DNA of 64,000 nucleotides from Paracoccaceae bacterium (GTDB taxonomy: Bacteria; Pseudomonadota; Alphaproteobacteria; Rhodobacterales; Rhodobacteraceae), in assembly GCA_013003075.1 (NCBI GenBank), contig JABDLJ010000007.1, forward strand, positions 1-64,000. Direction: 5' to 3'. This document shows, in pieces, positions 38,472 to 46,645 of the stretch. Each line of letters opens with the position of its first letter. The first letter of the stretch is position 1. The notes under the pieces were generated by a model that was not told the origin of the DNA, ran no database searches, and saw only the letters and a list, made by a program, of their open reading frames with translations. Made by a program: the position numbers and the translations under genes.

Positions 38472-40508
38472 TCAAGCCTCTTTCAGCACTTCCAGAAAGG
38501 CCGGGCCGAAGCGGTCCGCCCGGCGCGCGCCCAGAAGCTGGCCCAGCGCGCCTTCGTCGGTGGGGCGCAGCGTGGCGACCTTGGCCAGTAGCGAAGCCGA
38601 ACAGCTGAGCGGTTTGTCGGTCCCGGTCGCGCCGCGCGCGAGATCCGCCTGCACTTCCAGAAGCCGGTCATAAAGATCGCCCTGTGCGCGGCCGGCCAGC
38701 TTGCGACGGCTTGGGTGCATGTTTTCTGACAGATCCCCGGTGATCACTTCCAGAAAGCCCGCGCCGTAGCGCTCCAGCTTCTTGGCGCCGACGCCGCTGA
38801 TGCGGGCCATCTCATCCAGCGTGGCGGGCCGGGTCTCGGCCATCTCGATCAGCGTGCGGTCGGTGAAGATGACATAGGCCGGCACGCGCTGCGCCTCGGC
38901 CAGCGCACGGCGCTGTGCTTTCAGCGCCGACAAAAGCGGCGCGTCTTCTTCCGAGACAAGCGTTTTGGCGGGCGCGCGCCGGGCCGTGACCATTGTGTCG
39001 CGGCGCAGCGTGATCGCGGCCTCGTCGCGCAGGATCGGGCGCGCGGCATGGGTCATCCGCAGGGCGCCGTGCCGCTCGGGATCGGGGCGCACGAGGTCAT
39101 GGCCCATCATCTGGCGGAAGATCGCCTGCCATTCGCCCTTGGCGCGGTCCTTGCCGATCCCGAAGGTCGGCAAGTCCTGGTGGCCGCGCGCGCGCACCTT
39201 TTCGGTCTCGTTCCCGATCAGGATGTCGATCAGGTGCCCCGCGCCGAACCACTCGCCGGTGCGCAGGATCGCCGACAGCGCCATGCGCACCGGCTGGGTG
39301 CCGTCGAACGTGTCGGGCGGCGTGTCGCAAAGATCGCACTGGCCGCAGGTCACCTCGGTTTCGCCGAAATAGCCCAGAAGGCTGACCCGGCGGCAGGCAA
39401 GCGCCTCGGCCAGACCCAAAAGCGCGTTGAGCCGTCCGTGATCGGCGGCCTTGCGCTCTGCCGGGGCGAGACCTTCGTCGATCTGGGTGCGGCGCAGGCG
39501 AATATCGTCAGGCCCGAAAAGCGTCAGGGTCTCGGCTGGCGCGCCGTCGCGGCCCGCGCGGCCGATTTCCTGGTAATAGGCCTCGATCGACTTGGGCAGA
39601 TCGGCGTGGGCGACCCAGCGGATATCGGGCTTGTCGACGCCCATGCCGAACGCGACGGTGGCTACCACGATCAGCCCGTCCTCGGTCTGAAAGCGGGTTT
39701 CCACATCGCGGCGGTCCTGCGGGTCCATCCCACCATGATAGTGGCAGGCGGCGTGGCCGGCCTCGCGCAGCGCGGCTGCAATCGTCTCTGTCTTGGCGCG
39801 GGTTGCGCAATAGACGATGCCGGACTGGCCTTTGCGGGCGGCGGCGAAATCGAGGATCTGGCGCCGCGGGCCGCTTTTGACGGCGAAGGCCAGGTGGATG
39901 TTGGGCCGATCGAAGCCGCGCAGAAAGATGTCGGGCTGCGCGTCATCGAAAAGCCGGGTGACGATCTCGGCGCGGGTCTCTTCGTCGGCGGTTGCGGTGA
40001 ACGCGGCCAACGGCACATCCAGCGCGCGGCGCAAATCGCCGATCCGCAGATAGTCGGGGCGGAAATCGTGGCCCCACTGGCTGACGCAATGCGCCTCGTC
40101 CACCGCGATCAGGCTAATGCCGATGCGGCGCAGAAGGTTAAGTGTGCCGCCAGAGGCCAGGCGTTCGGGCGCCATGTAAAGCAGCTTCAGCCGTCCTTCA
40201 TCCAGCGCCTGGAAAACCGCGTTTGTCTCATCCTCGGTGTTGCCCGATGTCAGTGCGCCGGCCTCGACGCCCGCCTCGCGCAGCGCGCGAACCTGGTCGC
40301 GCATCAACGCGATCAGCGGCGAGATGACGACCGTGACCCCGTCACGGCACAGCGCGGGAAGCTGGAAGCACAGCGATTTGCCGCCGCCTGTCGGCATGAT
40401 CGCAAGCGTGTTGCGGCCCGCAAGCACGGCATCGACGATCTCTGCCTGTCCGGGACGGAAGGCATCGAAACCGAAGACCGAGGATAAAAGCGCGTCAGGA
40501 GACGGCAT
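38472..40508 (-). CDS. recQ: ATP-dependent DNA helicase RecQ
   Basis: The 678-residue helicase has Walker A MPTGGGKSLCFQ near residue 38, the DEAH box VDEAHCVSQWGHDFRPDY, the motif VI region QEIGRAGRDG, the zinc-binding cysteines of CGQCDLCDT, a winged-helix RQC region and a C-terminal HRDC domain (about residues 520-600). RecQ acts in recombination repair and fork processing. The gene seems monocistronic, with an ATG at 40508. Confidence 0.97.
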   Translation of the reverse strand: MPSPDALLSSVFGFDAFRPGQAEIVDAVLAGRNTLAIMPTGGGKSLCFQLPALCRDGVTVVISPLIALMRDQVRALREAGVEAGALTSGNTEDETNAVFQALDEGRLKLLYMAPERLASGGTLNLLRRIGISLIAVDEAHCVSQWGHDFRPDYLRIGDLRRALDVPLAAFTATADEETRAEIVTRLFDDAQPDIFLRGFDRPNIHLAFAVKSGPRRQILDFAAARKGQSGIVYCATRAKTETIAAALREAGHAACHYHGGMDPQDRRDVETRFQTEDGLIVVATVAFGMGVDKPDIRWVAHADLPKSIEAYYQEIGRAGRDGAPAETLTLFGPDDIRLRRTQIDEGLAPAERKAADHGRLNALLGLAEALACRRVSLLGYFGETEVTCGQCDLCDTPPDTFDGTQPVRMALSAILRTGEWFGAGHLIDILIGNETEKVRARGHQDLPTFGIGKDRAKGEWQAIFRQMMGHDLVRPDPERHGALRMTHAARPILRDEAAITLRRDTMVTARRAPAKTLVSEEDAPLLSALKAQRRALAEAQRVPAYVIFTDRTLIEMAETRPATLDEMARISGVGAKKLERYGAGFLEVITGDLSENMHPSRRKLAGRAQGDLYDRLLEVQADLARGATGTDKPLSCSASLLAKVATLRPTDEGALGQLLGARRADRFGPAFLEVLKEA

Positions 40509-40580
40509 GGACCTGTAGGATTTATGTCAAACTGCTCTTTGTCTGACTGTCCCACATGAGGAATCGGTGAACAAGACCCG

Positions 40581-40871
40581 TCAGAGCACCGCGCGCGCGA
40601 AATTCGGGATCAATATGTCGCGGGCGATGATAATCCCGATGAAAGCAACGAGGGGCGCGAGGTCCAGCGCGCCCGTGTTCGGCAGATAGCGGCGGATCGG
40701 CCGGTAGACCGGTTCCAGCAGTCGGGTCAGACCATCCCAGATCTGCCCGACGATCGGCTGATGCAGGTTCAGCACCTGAAAATTGATCAGCCAGCTCATG
40801 ATGATATGGGCGATCATGATAAAGAACGCCACGTCGAGCAGAAGCTGCAGAATCTGAAGGAGAGTAAGCAT
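40581..40871 (-). CDS. YggT family membrane protein
   Basis: The 96-residue protein has two hydrophobic helices, at residues 5-25 and 66-90. Between them is the family signature LLEPVYRPIRRYLPNTGALDL. YggT proteins are conserved in bacteria and sometimes sit near division or pilus genes; the function is unsettled. It runs on the minus strand, 72 bases before recQ and divergent from the thioesterase gene. Confidence 0.88.
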   Translation of the reverse strand: MLTLLQILQLLLDVAFFIMIAHIIMSWLINFQVLNLHQPIVGQIWDGLTRLLEPVYRPIRRYLPNTGALDLAPLVAFIGIIIARDILIPNFARAVL

Positions 40872-40962
40872 GGATCGGCCTTTTTGCTGGTTGAGGTGTC
40901 ACTTAGTCGGGCAAGTCTTCGCTGACAAGCAGGCCGCGGCGAAAGTTTACGCGACGCTCTGG

Positions 40963-40990
40963 TTGACGTTAACGTAAAGAAGATTAGATT
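40963..40990 (+). promoter_or_regulatory. Candidate sigma-70 promoter of the thioesterase gene
   Basis: TTGACG (40963-40968), a 16-base spacer and TAGATT (40985-40990) lie in an AT-rich stretch directly before the gene. The predicted start site would fall almost on the GTG codon, so the message may be nearly leaderless. Confidence 0.45.
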
Positions 40991-40993
40991 TTG

Positions 40994-41560
40994 GTGTATT
41001 GGAGGTCCCCGAAGTACCCGTATTTCCGCGCCGCCTATTCGCTTCTGACCGGCCATTTCAAACCCAAGGCCAAGCTTACCGACACCCTGGTCACCACGCA
41101 TCGCGCCTGGCCGTGGGATACCGACGTCTTCATGGAGCTTAACAACGGCCGCATCCTGACCCTTTTCGAGCTTGGCCGCTGGCCGACCGTGTTTCAGTTC
41201 GGGATCGCGCGGGCTCTGTGGAAATCGCGGATCGCCTTTGCCATCGCCGGCGTGTCGGTCCGCTATCGCAAGCGCATCCCACTGATGGCGAAATACACCA
41301 TGGTGACCAAGTTCGAATGCTGGGACGACCGGTTCATCTACGCCAACCAGACCATGTGGCTGGGCCGCGAATGCGCCAACCAGATGCTGATCCGGATCGC
41401 GCTGCGCAGCCCCCGGGGCACGATCACGCCGGACGCGTTTCTGGTGCAAGCGGGGATGCCGCAAAGCTCACCGCCGATGCCGGGCTGGATCGCCGCCTGG
41501 ATAGAGGCGGACAACGCACGTCCCTGGCCCCCCGAGGTTGATGTCGCAGTCGCCGCATAA
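40994..41560 (+). CDS. Hot-dog fold acyl-CoA thioesterase-like protein
   Basis: The 188-residue protein resembles 4-hydroxybenzoyl-CoA-type thioesterases. The key segment WPWDTDVFMELNNGR occupies the active-site position, followed by the long helix LTLFELGRWPTVFQFG. The first in-frame Met is at about residue 49, inside the domain, so GTG at 40994 is the likely start, with TTG at 40991 as an alternative. A promoter-like sequence lies immediately upstream. The substrate is unknown. Confidence 0.75.
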   Translation: MYWRSPKYPYFRAAYSLLTGHFKPKAKLTDTLVTTHRAWPWDTDVFMELNNGRILTLFELGRWPTVFQFGIARALWKSRIAFAIAGVSVRYRKRIPLMAKYTMVTKFECWDDRFIYANQTMWLGRECANQMLIRIALRSPRGTITPDAFLVQAGMPQSSPPMPGWIAAWIEADNARPWPPEVDVAVAA

Positions 41561-41618
41561 TCGTTGCGAAAGTGCCGCTTGCCTGTCTAAGTGCCTTAAA
41601 CGGGAATGATTTTCGAGC

Positions 41619-42980
41619 ATGGCACACCCAACGGCGCGGCAACGGATCTGGGGCTGGTTCTTTTTCGACTGGGCCAGCCAGCCATATAACACGCTGATCC
41701 TGACCTTTGTCTTCGGGCCTTACGTCACCGAGGTGCTGGGCGATGGCTCGGCAGCGCAAATCGCCTGGGGCGTCGGGATCGCGATATCGGGCATCCTGAT
41801 CGCGCTTCTTGCGCCGGTCCTGGGCGCGCTGGCCGATACCGGCGGCAGCCGCCTGCGTTGGATCTGGGGTTTTTCGCTGCTCTATGTCGTCGGCAGTTTC
41901 GGGCTTTGGGGCGCGGCGCCGGACGATTTCGACCTCGTCTCGACCCTGACCTTCTTCGTCATCGGGCTTTTGGGGATGGAGTTCGCGACGATCTTCACCA
42001 ACTCGATGCTGCCCGACCTGGGCAGCCGTGAAGAGATCGGCCGCATCTCGGGCAACGGCTGGGCCTTCGGCTATGTCGGCGGGCTCTTTGCGCTGGTCAT
42101 CATGCTGCTGTTTCTGGCCGAAAGCGCCGAGACCGGCAAAACCTTCATCGGGCTCGATCCGGCGCTGGGGCTGAATGCGGCTGCGCGCGAGGGCACCCGC
42201 GCAGTGGGTCCGCTGACCGCGATCTGGTTCATGCTGTTCATGGTGCCGTTCTTCCTGTTCGTGCGCGATCCCAAATCCGCCAAGGCCCCGCCGGGGGCTG
42301 TCAAAAAGGCGCTGACGGGGCTTCGGGACACGGTTCGGTCCCTGCCCAAAAGCCCTAGTCTCTTCGCCTATCTGGGATCGTCGATGTTCTACCGCGATGC
42401 GCTGAACGGCATGTATTCCTTTGGCGGCATCTACGCGGCCGGCGTTCTGGGCTGGAGCGTCGTGGATACCGGCATCTTCGGCATTCTGGCGATCGTCACC
42501 GGGGCGATATTCGCCTGGCTGGGCGGGCGGGCCGACATGCGATTTGGCCCCAAGCCGGTGATTGTGGTCTGCATCCTGGCGCTGACGATGGCGGCGATTT
42601 CAATCGTCCTGATCTCGCGCAGCTCGGTCTTCGGGATCCCGCTGGATGCATCCAGCACCCTGCCCGATATCGGCTTTTACATCATCGGCGCGGTGATCGG
42701 CGCGGCGGGCGGCGCACTGCAATCAGCCAGCCGCACCATGATGGTCCGCCAGGGCAACCCCGCCCGGATGACCGAGGCCTTCGGGCTTTACGCGCTGTCG
42801 GGCAAGGCGACCTCGTTTCTCGCGCCATCTCTGGTGGCTCTTGTCACCTGGGCCACAGGCAGCCAGCAATTGGGCGTGGTGCCGCTGATTTTCCTGTTCC
42901 TGATCGGGTTGATCTTGTTAGCATGGGTCAAACCAAACGGAGATCGAGCAGAATGGTCATCCGAACCTTTCAGCGTATAA
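41619..42980 (+). CDS. UMF1-family MFS transporter
   Basis: The 453-residue protein has about 12 membrane helices and the FFFDWASQPYNTLI N-terminus of the UMF1/Atg22-like branch of the major facilitator superfamily. A GALADTGGSRLRW loop corresponds to the usual MFS motif between helices 2 and 3. The substrate is not known. Its last 28 bases overlap the mepA start, and mepA overlaps the next gene in the same way, so the three are probably one operon. Confidence 0.88.
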   Translation: MAHPTARQRIWGWFFFDWASQPYNTLILTFVFGPYVTEVLGDGSAAQIAWGVGIAISGILIALLAPVLGALADTGGSRLRWIWGFSLLYVVGSFGLWGAAPDDFDLVSTLTFFVIGLLGMEFATIFTNSMLPDLGSREEIGRISGNGWAFGYVGGLFALVIMLLFLAESAETGKTFIGLDPALGLNAAAREGTRAVGPLTAIWFMLFMVPFFLFVRDPKSAKAPPGAVKKALTGLRDTVRSLPKSPSLFAYLGSSMFYRDALNGMYSFGGIYAAGVLGWSVVDTGIFGILAIVTGAIFAWLGGRADMRFGPKPVIVVCILALTMAAISIVLISRSSVFGIPLDASSTLPDIGFYIIGAVIGAAGGALQSASRTMMVRQGNPARMTEAFGLYALSGKATSFLAPSLVALVTWATGSQQLGVVPLIFLFLIGLILLAWVKPNGDRAEWSSEPFSV

Positions 42981-43828
42981 GTGCGGGTCTTGTTGCCAGC
43001 CTGGTCCTGGCGAGCTCAGGGGTTGCCGACACCCCTGCCAAGCAGCTTTTCGGTGCGCAGACCCGCGCATCCGAACATAGCCCCGCCGCCTATGGCAGCT
43101 ATGCCAAGGGTTGCATGGCCGGCGCGAAGCAATTGCCCGAGACCGGCCCGACCTGGCAGGCAATGCGCCTGTCGCGCAACCGCAACTGGGGCCACCCCGA
43201 AGCGATCGCCTTCATCCAGCGGCTGTCGAAGACCGCGGCCCGGCAGCGTGGCTGGAACGGGCTTTATATCGGCGACATCTCGCAACCGCGGGGCGGGCCG
43301 ATGCTGACCGGCCATGCCTCGCACCAGACCGGGCTGGATATCGACATCTGGATGCGGCCGCCGAAGGATCTGGGGCTGCCGGCCAGCGCGCGCGAAGAGC
43401 TGTCTTCTATCTCGATGCGGCGCGCCAAGGGCGCCTATGTCAACGAAAACTGGACCCGGGCGCATCACAACATCCTGAAGGCCGCGGCAAGCGATCCGGC
43501 CGTCGCGCGGATCTTCGTCTTTCCCGGCGCCAAGGTGCAGATGTGCAAGGACGCCAAGGGCGATCGGTCGTGGCTGCGCAAGATCCGGCCGTGGTGGGGG
43601 CATCACTACCATTTCCACGTCCGGCTGGCTTGCCCCAGGGGCGCGCGGGGCTGCGTCGATCAGGCCCCGCCCCCGGCGGGCGATGGCTGCGATGCGGCCG
43701 AAAAGTGGGTCTATGACATCCTGAACCCGCGTCCACCCGACCCCAATGCCAAACCGCGGCCCCCGAAACCCGAAATCGTGCTTTCCGATTTGCCCCAGCA
43801 ATGCGCCCGCGTTCTGTCGGGCAGCTAG
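42953..43828 (+). CDS. mepA: Penicillin-insensitive murein endopeptidase MepA
   Basis: The 291-residue LAS-type zinc peptidase cleaves D-Ala-mDAP cross-links in peptidoglycan. It has a signal peptide (residues 1-24, ending near SSGVADT), then GHASHQTGLDIDIW with zinc ligands and the second site in WWGHHYHFHVRL. The ATG lies inside the MFS gene behind GGAG at 42939. The C-terminal 40 residues are proline-rich. Confidence 0.94.
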   Translation: MVIRTFQRISAGLVASLVLASSGVADTPAKQLFGAQTRASEHSPAAYGSYAKGCMAGAKQLPETGPTWQAMRLSRNRNWGHPEAIAFIQRLSKTAARQRGWNGLYIGDISQPRGGPMLTGHASHQTGLDIDIWMRPPKDLGLPASAREELSSISMRRAKGAYVNENWTRAHHNILKAAASDPAVARIFVFPGAKVQMCKDAKGDRSWLRKIRPWWGHHYHFHVRLACPRGARGCVDQAPPPAGDGCDAAEKWVYDILNPRPPDPNAKPRPPKPEIVLSDLPQQCARVLSGS

Positions 43829-44691
43829 CCTGCGCGTTACTCCTTGCGCCCTGGTTGGCGCAGGCAGAGCCAGAGCATCTGGGCACCTTCACATGGCAGC
43901 GGCCAGAGCCGTATTTCGGCGGCCTGTCCGCGATCGAGATCGCCGAAGGGGGCATCGAGTTCCTTGTCATTGGCGACAGCGCACAAACCCTGCGCGGGCG
44001 TTTTGAGCGCAAGGAGGGTCTGATAACGGCCGCCAATGTCGGCTGGATCGGGGCGCTGAGGGGCTCTGGCGGGGTGCCGCTCTTTCAGGCGGGCGATCCC
44101 GATGTGACCGACAGCGAAGGGGTTGCCGGCAACGTGGATGGCCCGTTCTATGTCTCGTTCGAGATCCTGCCGCGCATCTGGCGCTATGACAGCGTCGACG
44201 GCCCGGCGATCCCGCTGCCGTTCTATCGCCCGCTGCTGCACTGGGCCGGCAATGGCGCGTTCGAGGCGCTTGCGGTTGATGCCGACGGCACGCTCTACAC
44301 GATCCCCGAGGGCCGGCGGTCGCGGCTGCGCGCCTTCCCGGTCTACCGCTTCAAGGATGGCGCCTGGGACAAGCCGTTCCAGATCGCCGCCAGTAATCGC
44401 TACTACCCGGTGGGCGCCGATATCGGTCCGGACGGGCGACTTTATCTGCTGGAGCGGCGCCATCACGGGTTTCTGCGCTTTTCAAGCCGCGTGCGCCGCT
44501 TCGATCTGGGTGCGGACGCGCTGACCGATGAGACGGTCATACTGCAGTCTAACGCAGGCCAATTCGACAATCTTGAAGGGATTGCCATCTGGGCAGAGCC
44601 TGGCGGCGCCCTGCGCATGACGCTGATCTCTGATGATAATTTCCTCGCGCTTCAGGAAACCCAGATCGTCGAATTCCGCTTGACCGACTAG
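43801..44691 (+). CDS. Exported esterase-like/phytase-like beta-propeller protein
   Basis: The 296-residue protein has a short signal peptide (residues 1-20, ending near AQAEPEHLG), then a beta-rich domain with GLSAIEIAEGGIEFLVIGD, GNGAFEALAVDADG and DNLEGIAIWAEPGGALRMTLISDDNF. These are features of the esterase-like activity of phytase family. The real substrate is unknown. It starts inside the end of mepA (28-base overlap) and carries an AGGGTCTG octamer at 44015. Confidence 0.82.
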   Translation: MRPRSVGQLACALLLAPWLAQAEPEHLGTFTWQRPEPYFGGLSAIEIAEGGIEFLVIGDSAQTLRGRFERKEGLITAANVGWIGALRGSGGVPLFQAGDPDVTDSEGVAGNVDGPFYVSFEILPRIWRYDSVDGPAIPLPFYRPLLHWAGNGAFEALAVDADGTLYTIPEGRRSRLRAFPVYRFKDGAWDKPFQIAASNRYYPVGADIGPDGRLYLLERRHHGFLRFSSRVRRFDLGADALTDETVILQSNAGQFDNLEGIAIWAEPGGALRMTLISDDNFLALQETQIVEFRLTD

Positions 44692-44770
44692 GCGCGCGCG
44701 CGTATCCCCCGCCCGTCTCGAAGCTTTCGGGGCCAAGTCTCCGCGACCTTGTCAAAACGGAAAAAAGCTC

Positions 44771-45391
44771 ATGACCCGCATCCTTCCCGGCATCCTTGCC
44801 ATGGCCGCCATCGTCGTGGCCTCGAATATCCTTGTGCAGTTCCTCTTCGGCCAGTGGCTGACCTGGGGCGCGTTCACCTATCCGCTGGCCTTTCTTGTCA
44901 CCGACGTGATGAACCGCGTCTACGGCCCGCAAATGGCACGGCGCGTTGTTTTTGCTGGCTTCTTGACCGGCGTGGCGTGCTCGCTGATCGGCACCCAGAT
45001 CGTGGGAGAGTTCGGGCCGCTGGTGACCTTGCGCATCGCGATCGGCTCTGGCGTGGCCTTTCTGACCGCGCAGCTTCTGGACGTGGCGATCTTCGACCGG
45101 CTGCGCGCGGGCGCATGGTGGCGGGCGCCGCTGGCCTCGACGCTGGTTGGATCGACCGTGGACACCGCGCTGTTCTTCACCATCGCGTTCAGCCAAACGC
45201 TCGTTTTCATTGAACCGTCCGGCGATGTCAGCTGGGCCGGAGAGATCCTGCCGATCCTGGGCATGGGCCCCGCGGCGCCGCTTTGGGTGTCGCTGGCGAT
45301 TGCCGACTGGGGTGTCAAACTTGCCCTGGCATTGATCGCTCTGGTGCCATTTCGCTTGATTGTGAAGCGCTTGCTGCCACAGGTTGCGTAA
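44771..45391 (+). CDS. yhhQ: Queuosine precursor transporter YhhQ
   Basis: The 206-residue membrane protein has six or seven helices and the conserved TYPLAFLVTDVMNRVYGP loop of the QPTR/YhhQ family, which imports preQ0/preQ1 for tRNA queuosine. It starts with ATG 44771 after a weak purine-rich site. I looked for a preQ1 riboswitch in the 79 bases upstream and saw no convincing one. It is followed within seven bases by the promoter of the micro-locus. Confidence 0.9.
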   Translation: MTRILPGILAMAAIVVASNILVQFLFGQWLTWGAFTYPLAFLVTDVMNRVYGPQMARRVVFAGFLTGVACSLIGTQIVGEFGPLVTLRIAIGSGVAFLTAQLLDVAIFDRLRAGAWWRAPLASTLVGSTVDTALFFTIAFSQTLVFIEPSGDVSWAGEILPILGMGPAAPLWVSLAIADWGVKLALALIALVPFRLIVKRLLPQVA

Positions 45392-45397
45392 AACCTT

Positions 45398-45427
45398 TTG
45401 ACAAACACAAAATCTGTGGCAGGCTAC
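45398..45427 (+). promoter_or_regulatory. Candidate sigma-70 promoter of the 45.4 kb micro-locus
   Basis: TTGACA (45398-45403) is a perfect -35 box. It is followed after 17-18 bases by AGGCTA/GGCTAC (about 45421-45427), an alphaproteobacterial-type -10. Transcription would begin near 45433, about 30 bases before the micro-ORF. Confidence 0.55.
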
Positions 45428-45446
45428 CCCTATCAGTTCACAAACG

Positions 45447-45460
45447 AAAGGAGGTGGTCC
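45447..45460 (+). promoter_or_regulatory. Unusually long Shine-Dalgarno sequence
   Basis: AAAGGAGGTGGTCC can pair along 14 bases with the 16S rRNA 3' tail (GGAUCACCUCCUUU), with a single G-U wobble. It ends two bases before the GTG at 45462. No other ribosome site seen here is as long. Confidence 0.7.
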
Positions 45461-45461
45461 A

Positions 45462-45518
45462 GTGTCTAGAGTGATATTGGAGAGAGGTGTCGGAACAGTC
45501 GGAGGAGCGATCGCCTGA
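45462..45518 (+). CDS. Putative 18-residue micro-ORF
   Basis: GTG at 45462, right after the extended Shine-Dalgarno sequence, opens an 18-codon frame reading MSRVILERGVGTVGGAIA and ending in TGA at 45516-45518. A second short frame, GTG 45487 to TAA 45537, reads MSEQSEERSPEGRPKG behind its own GGAG. It overlaps the first in another register. Promoter and terminator frame the pair into a transcript of about 185 bases. The peptide may be a leader, or the RNA itself may be the product. I do not recognise it. Confidence 0.45.
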   Translation: MSRVILERGVGTVGGAIA

Positions 45519-45585
45519 GGGCAGACCCAAAGGCTAACCCTTTCGATTGGGCTAAACCCTAACTGGCCCATCTCTAACAAACTCT

Positions 45586-45616
45586 GAGGGCCGCCGACAT
45601 CCGGCGGTCCTCTTAG
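45586..45616 (+). terminator. Rho-independent terminator of the micro-locus
   Basis: GAGGGCCGCCG (45586-45596) pairs with CGGCGGTCCTC (45602-45612) over 11 base pairs including one G-U, with a five-base loop. TTAGTATTT follows. It is about 70 bases after the micro-ORF and 147 bases before arfB. Confidence 0.75.
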
Positions 45617-45762
45617 TATTTGGGGCACGCGATATGCGGCCGGGACGCTGCCGCCAGTTGTACGCCCGGTACAGCCGCCGCACACGCGAATTCCAGGTTT
45701 GTACGTGAACCTGCCCCCCTGATTTGCCGTTCGTACAAAGGCCCACGGCCACAAGAAATCTC

Positions 45763-46191
45763 ATGCTGACCGTCACCGACACCATCACGATCGAAGACTG
45801 GGAGATCACCGAGCAGTTCATTCGCGCGGGCGGGCCCGGCGGGCAGAACGTGAACAAGGTGTCGACCGCGGTCGAGCTGCGCTTCGAGGCCGAGCGCAGC
45901 CCGAACCTGCCCGGCCCGGTCAAGTCCCGGCTGAAACGGCTGGCAGGTCAGCGCTGGACCAAGGACGGCGCTTTGGTGCTGCAGGTGTCGGACACGCGCA
46001 GCCAGGCGCAGAACCGCGAGATCGCGCGCAAGCGGCTGGCCGACCTGATCCGCCGCGCCACCGAAAAGCCGAAAAAGCGCATCCCGACCCGGCCGACGCT
46101 GGGATCGAAGAAGCGCCGGCTGAAGGCCAAGAAAGTGCGCGGCGAAGTGAAGGCGATGCGCGGCAAGGTTTCGGACGACGATAACGGCTGA
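45763..46191 (+). CDS. arfB: Peptidyl-tRNA hydrolase ArfB (ribosome rescue)
   Basis: The 142-residue protein has the GGQ motif in RAGGPGGQNVNKVST (about residue 25) and a lysine/arginine-rich C-terminal tail (KKRRLKAKK), the two marks of ArfB/YaeJ. It hydrolyses peptidyl-tRNA on ribosomes stalled at mRNA ends. The N-terminus MLTVTDTITIEDWEI gives the ATG at 45763; upstream frame extension has no support. It follows a non-coding or micro-ORF stretch of about 370 bases. Confidence 0.93.
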   Translation: MLTVTDTITIEDWEITEQFIRAGGPGGQNVNKVSTAVELRFEAERSPNLPGPVKSRLKRLAGQRWTKDGALVLQVSDTRSQAQNREIARKRLADLIRRATEKPKKRIPTRPTLGSKKRRLKAKKVRGEVKAMRGKVSDDDNG

Positions 46192-46274
46192 GACGCGACG
46201 CGGCTTTGGCGGTTGTGGGCGAACCGGTACCGGGACCGATGGCGAGACAGGTTTCAGCTGATCCGGGCGCTGCC

Positions 46275-46313
46275 AAAAAATGCGGCGCGCCCCGCGGGCG
46301 AGCGGGACGCGCC
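46275..46313 (-). terminator. Terminator of the pspA-yiaA operon
   Basis: GGCGCGCCCCGC (46284-46295) pairs with GCGGGACGCGCC (46302-46313) with one mismatch. On the minus strand six T follow (46275-46280). It lies just past the yiaA-like stop. Confidence 0.75.
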
Positions 46314-46329
46314 TTGGCGTTTTGGCGGT

Positions 46330-46614
46330 TCAGGCCGCCTTGTCGGTGACGAATTCTTCGAGCAATTTTTCGTTCTTGGCGTCTTCCAGCCGCTGCAGAC
46401 GATCCTCGCGCAGATGGTCATCGAAGCGGTACTTGACGAAATTCACCAACGAGAGCGTCAGCAGCAGGATGCCGATCCCCCAGAAGCCTTTCGTCGACAA
46501 GGGAACGTCGGGCGACATGTAAAGCGACAGCGCCAGCATCCCGTAGGCGACAAGCACGCCCACCGCGTTGAATAGGATGATCAGGCTGTTGTCGCCATAT
46601 CTGAGTTTGTTCAT
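46330..46614 (-). CDS. YiaA/YiaB-like two-helix inner membrane protein
   Basis: The 94-residue protein has two hydrophobic helices (about residues 11-32 and 43-60) separated by a short loop, SPDVPLSTKGFWG, as in the YiaAB family. A charged helical tail, rich in Glu, Lys and Arg, follows. It is 31 bases downstream of pspA on the same strand and shares its terminator, so the pair probably works together at the membrane. AGGGTCTA lies in the gap between them (46641). Confidence 0.75.
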   Translation of the reverse strand: MNKLRYGDNSLIILFNAVGVLVAYGMLALSLYMSPDVPLSTKGFWGIGILLLTLSLVNFVKYRFDDHLREDRLQRLEDAKNEKLLEEFVTDKAA

Positions 46615-46645
46615 CGGTCTGGTCCTTTCGGGTATGAAACAGGGT

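Noticed and set aside
44692-44770. A preQ1 riboswitch upstream of yhhQ
   Set aside because: I could not draw the expected pseudoknot or the conserved A-rich tail in this short leader.
45447-45460. The end of a 16S rRNA gene or an rRNA fragment
   Set aside because: Only the complement of the 16S tail is present, in mRNA sense and at ribosome-site distance from a GTG; no other rRNA sequence is nearby.
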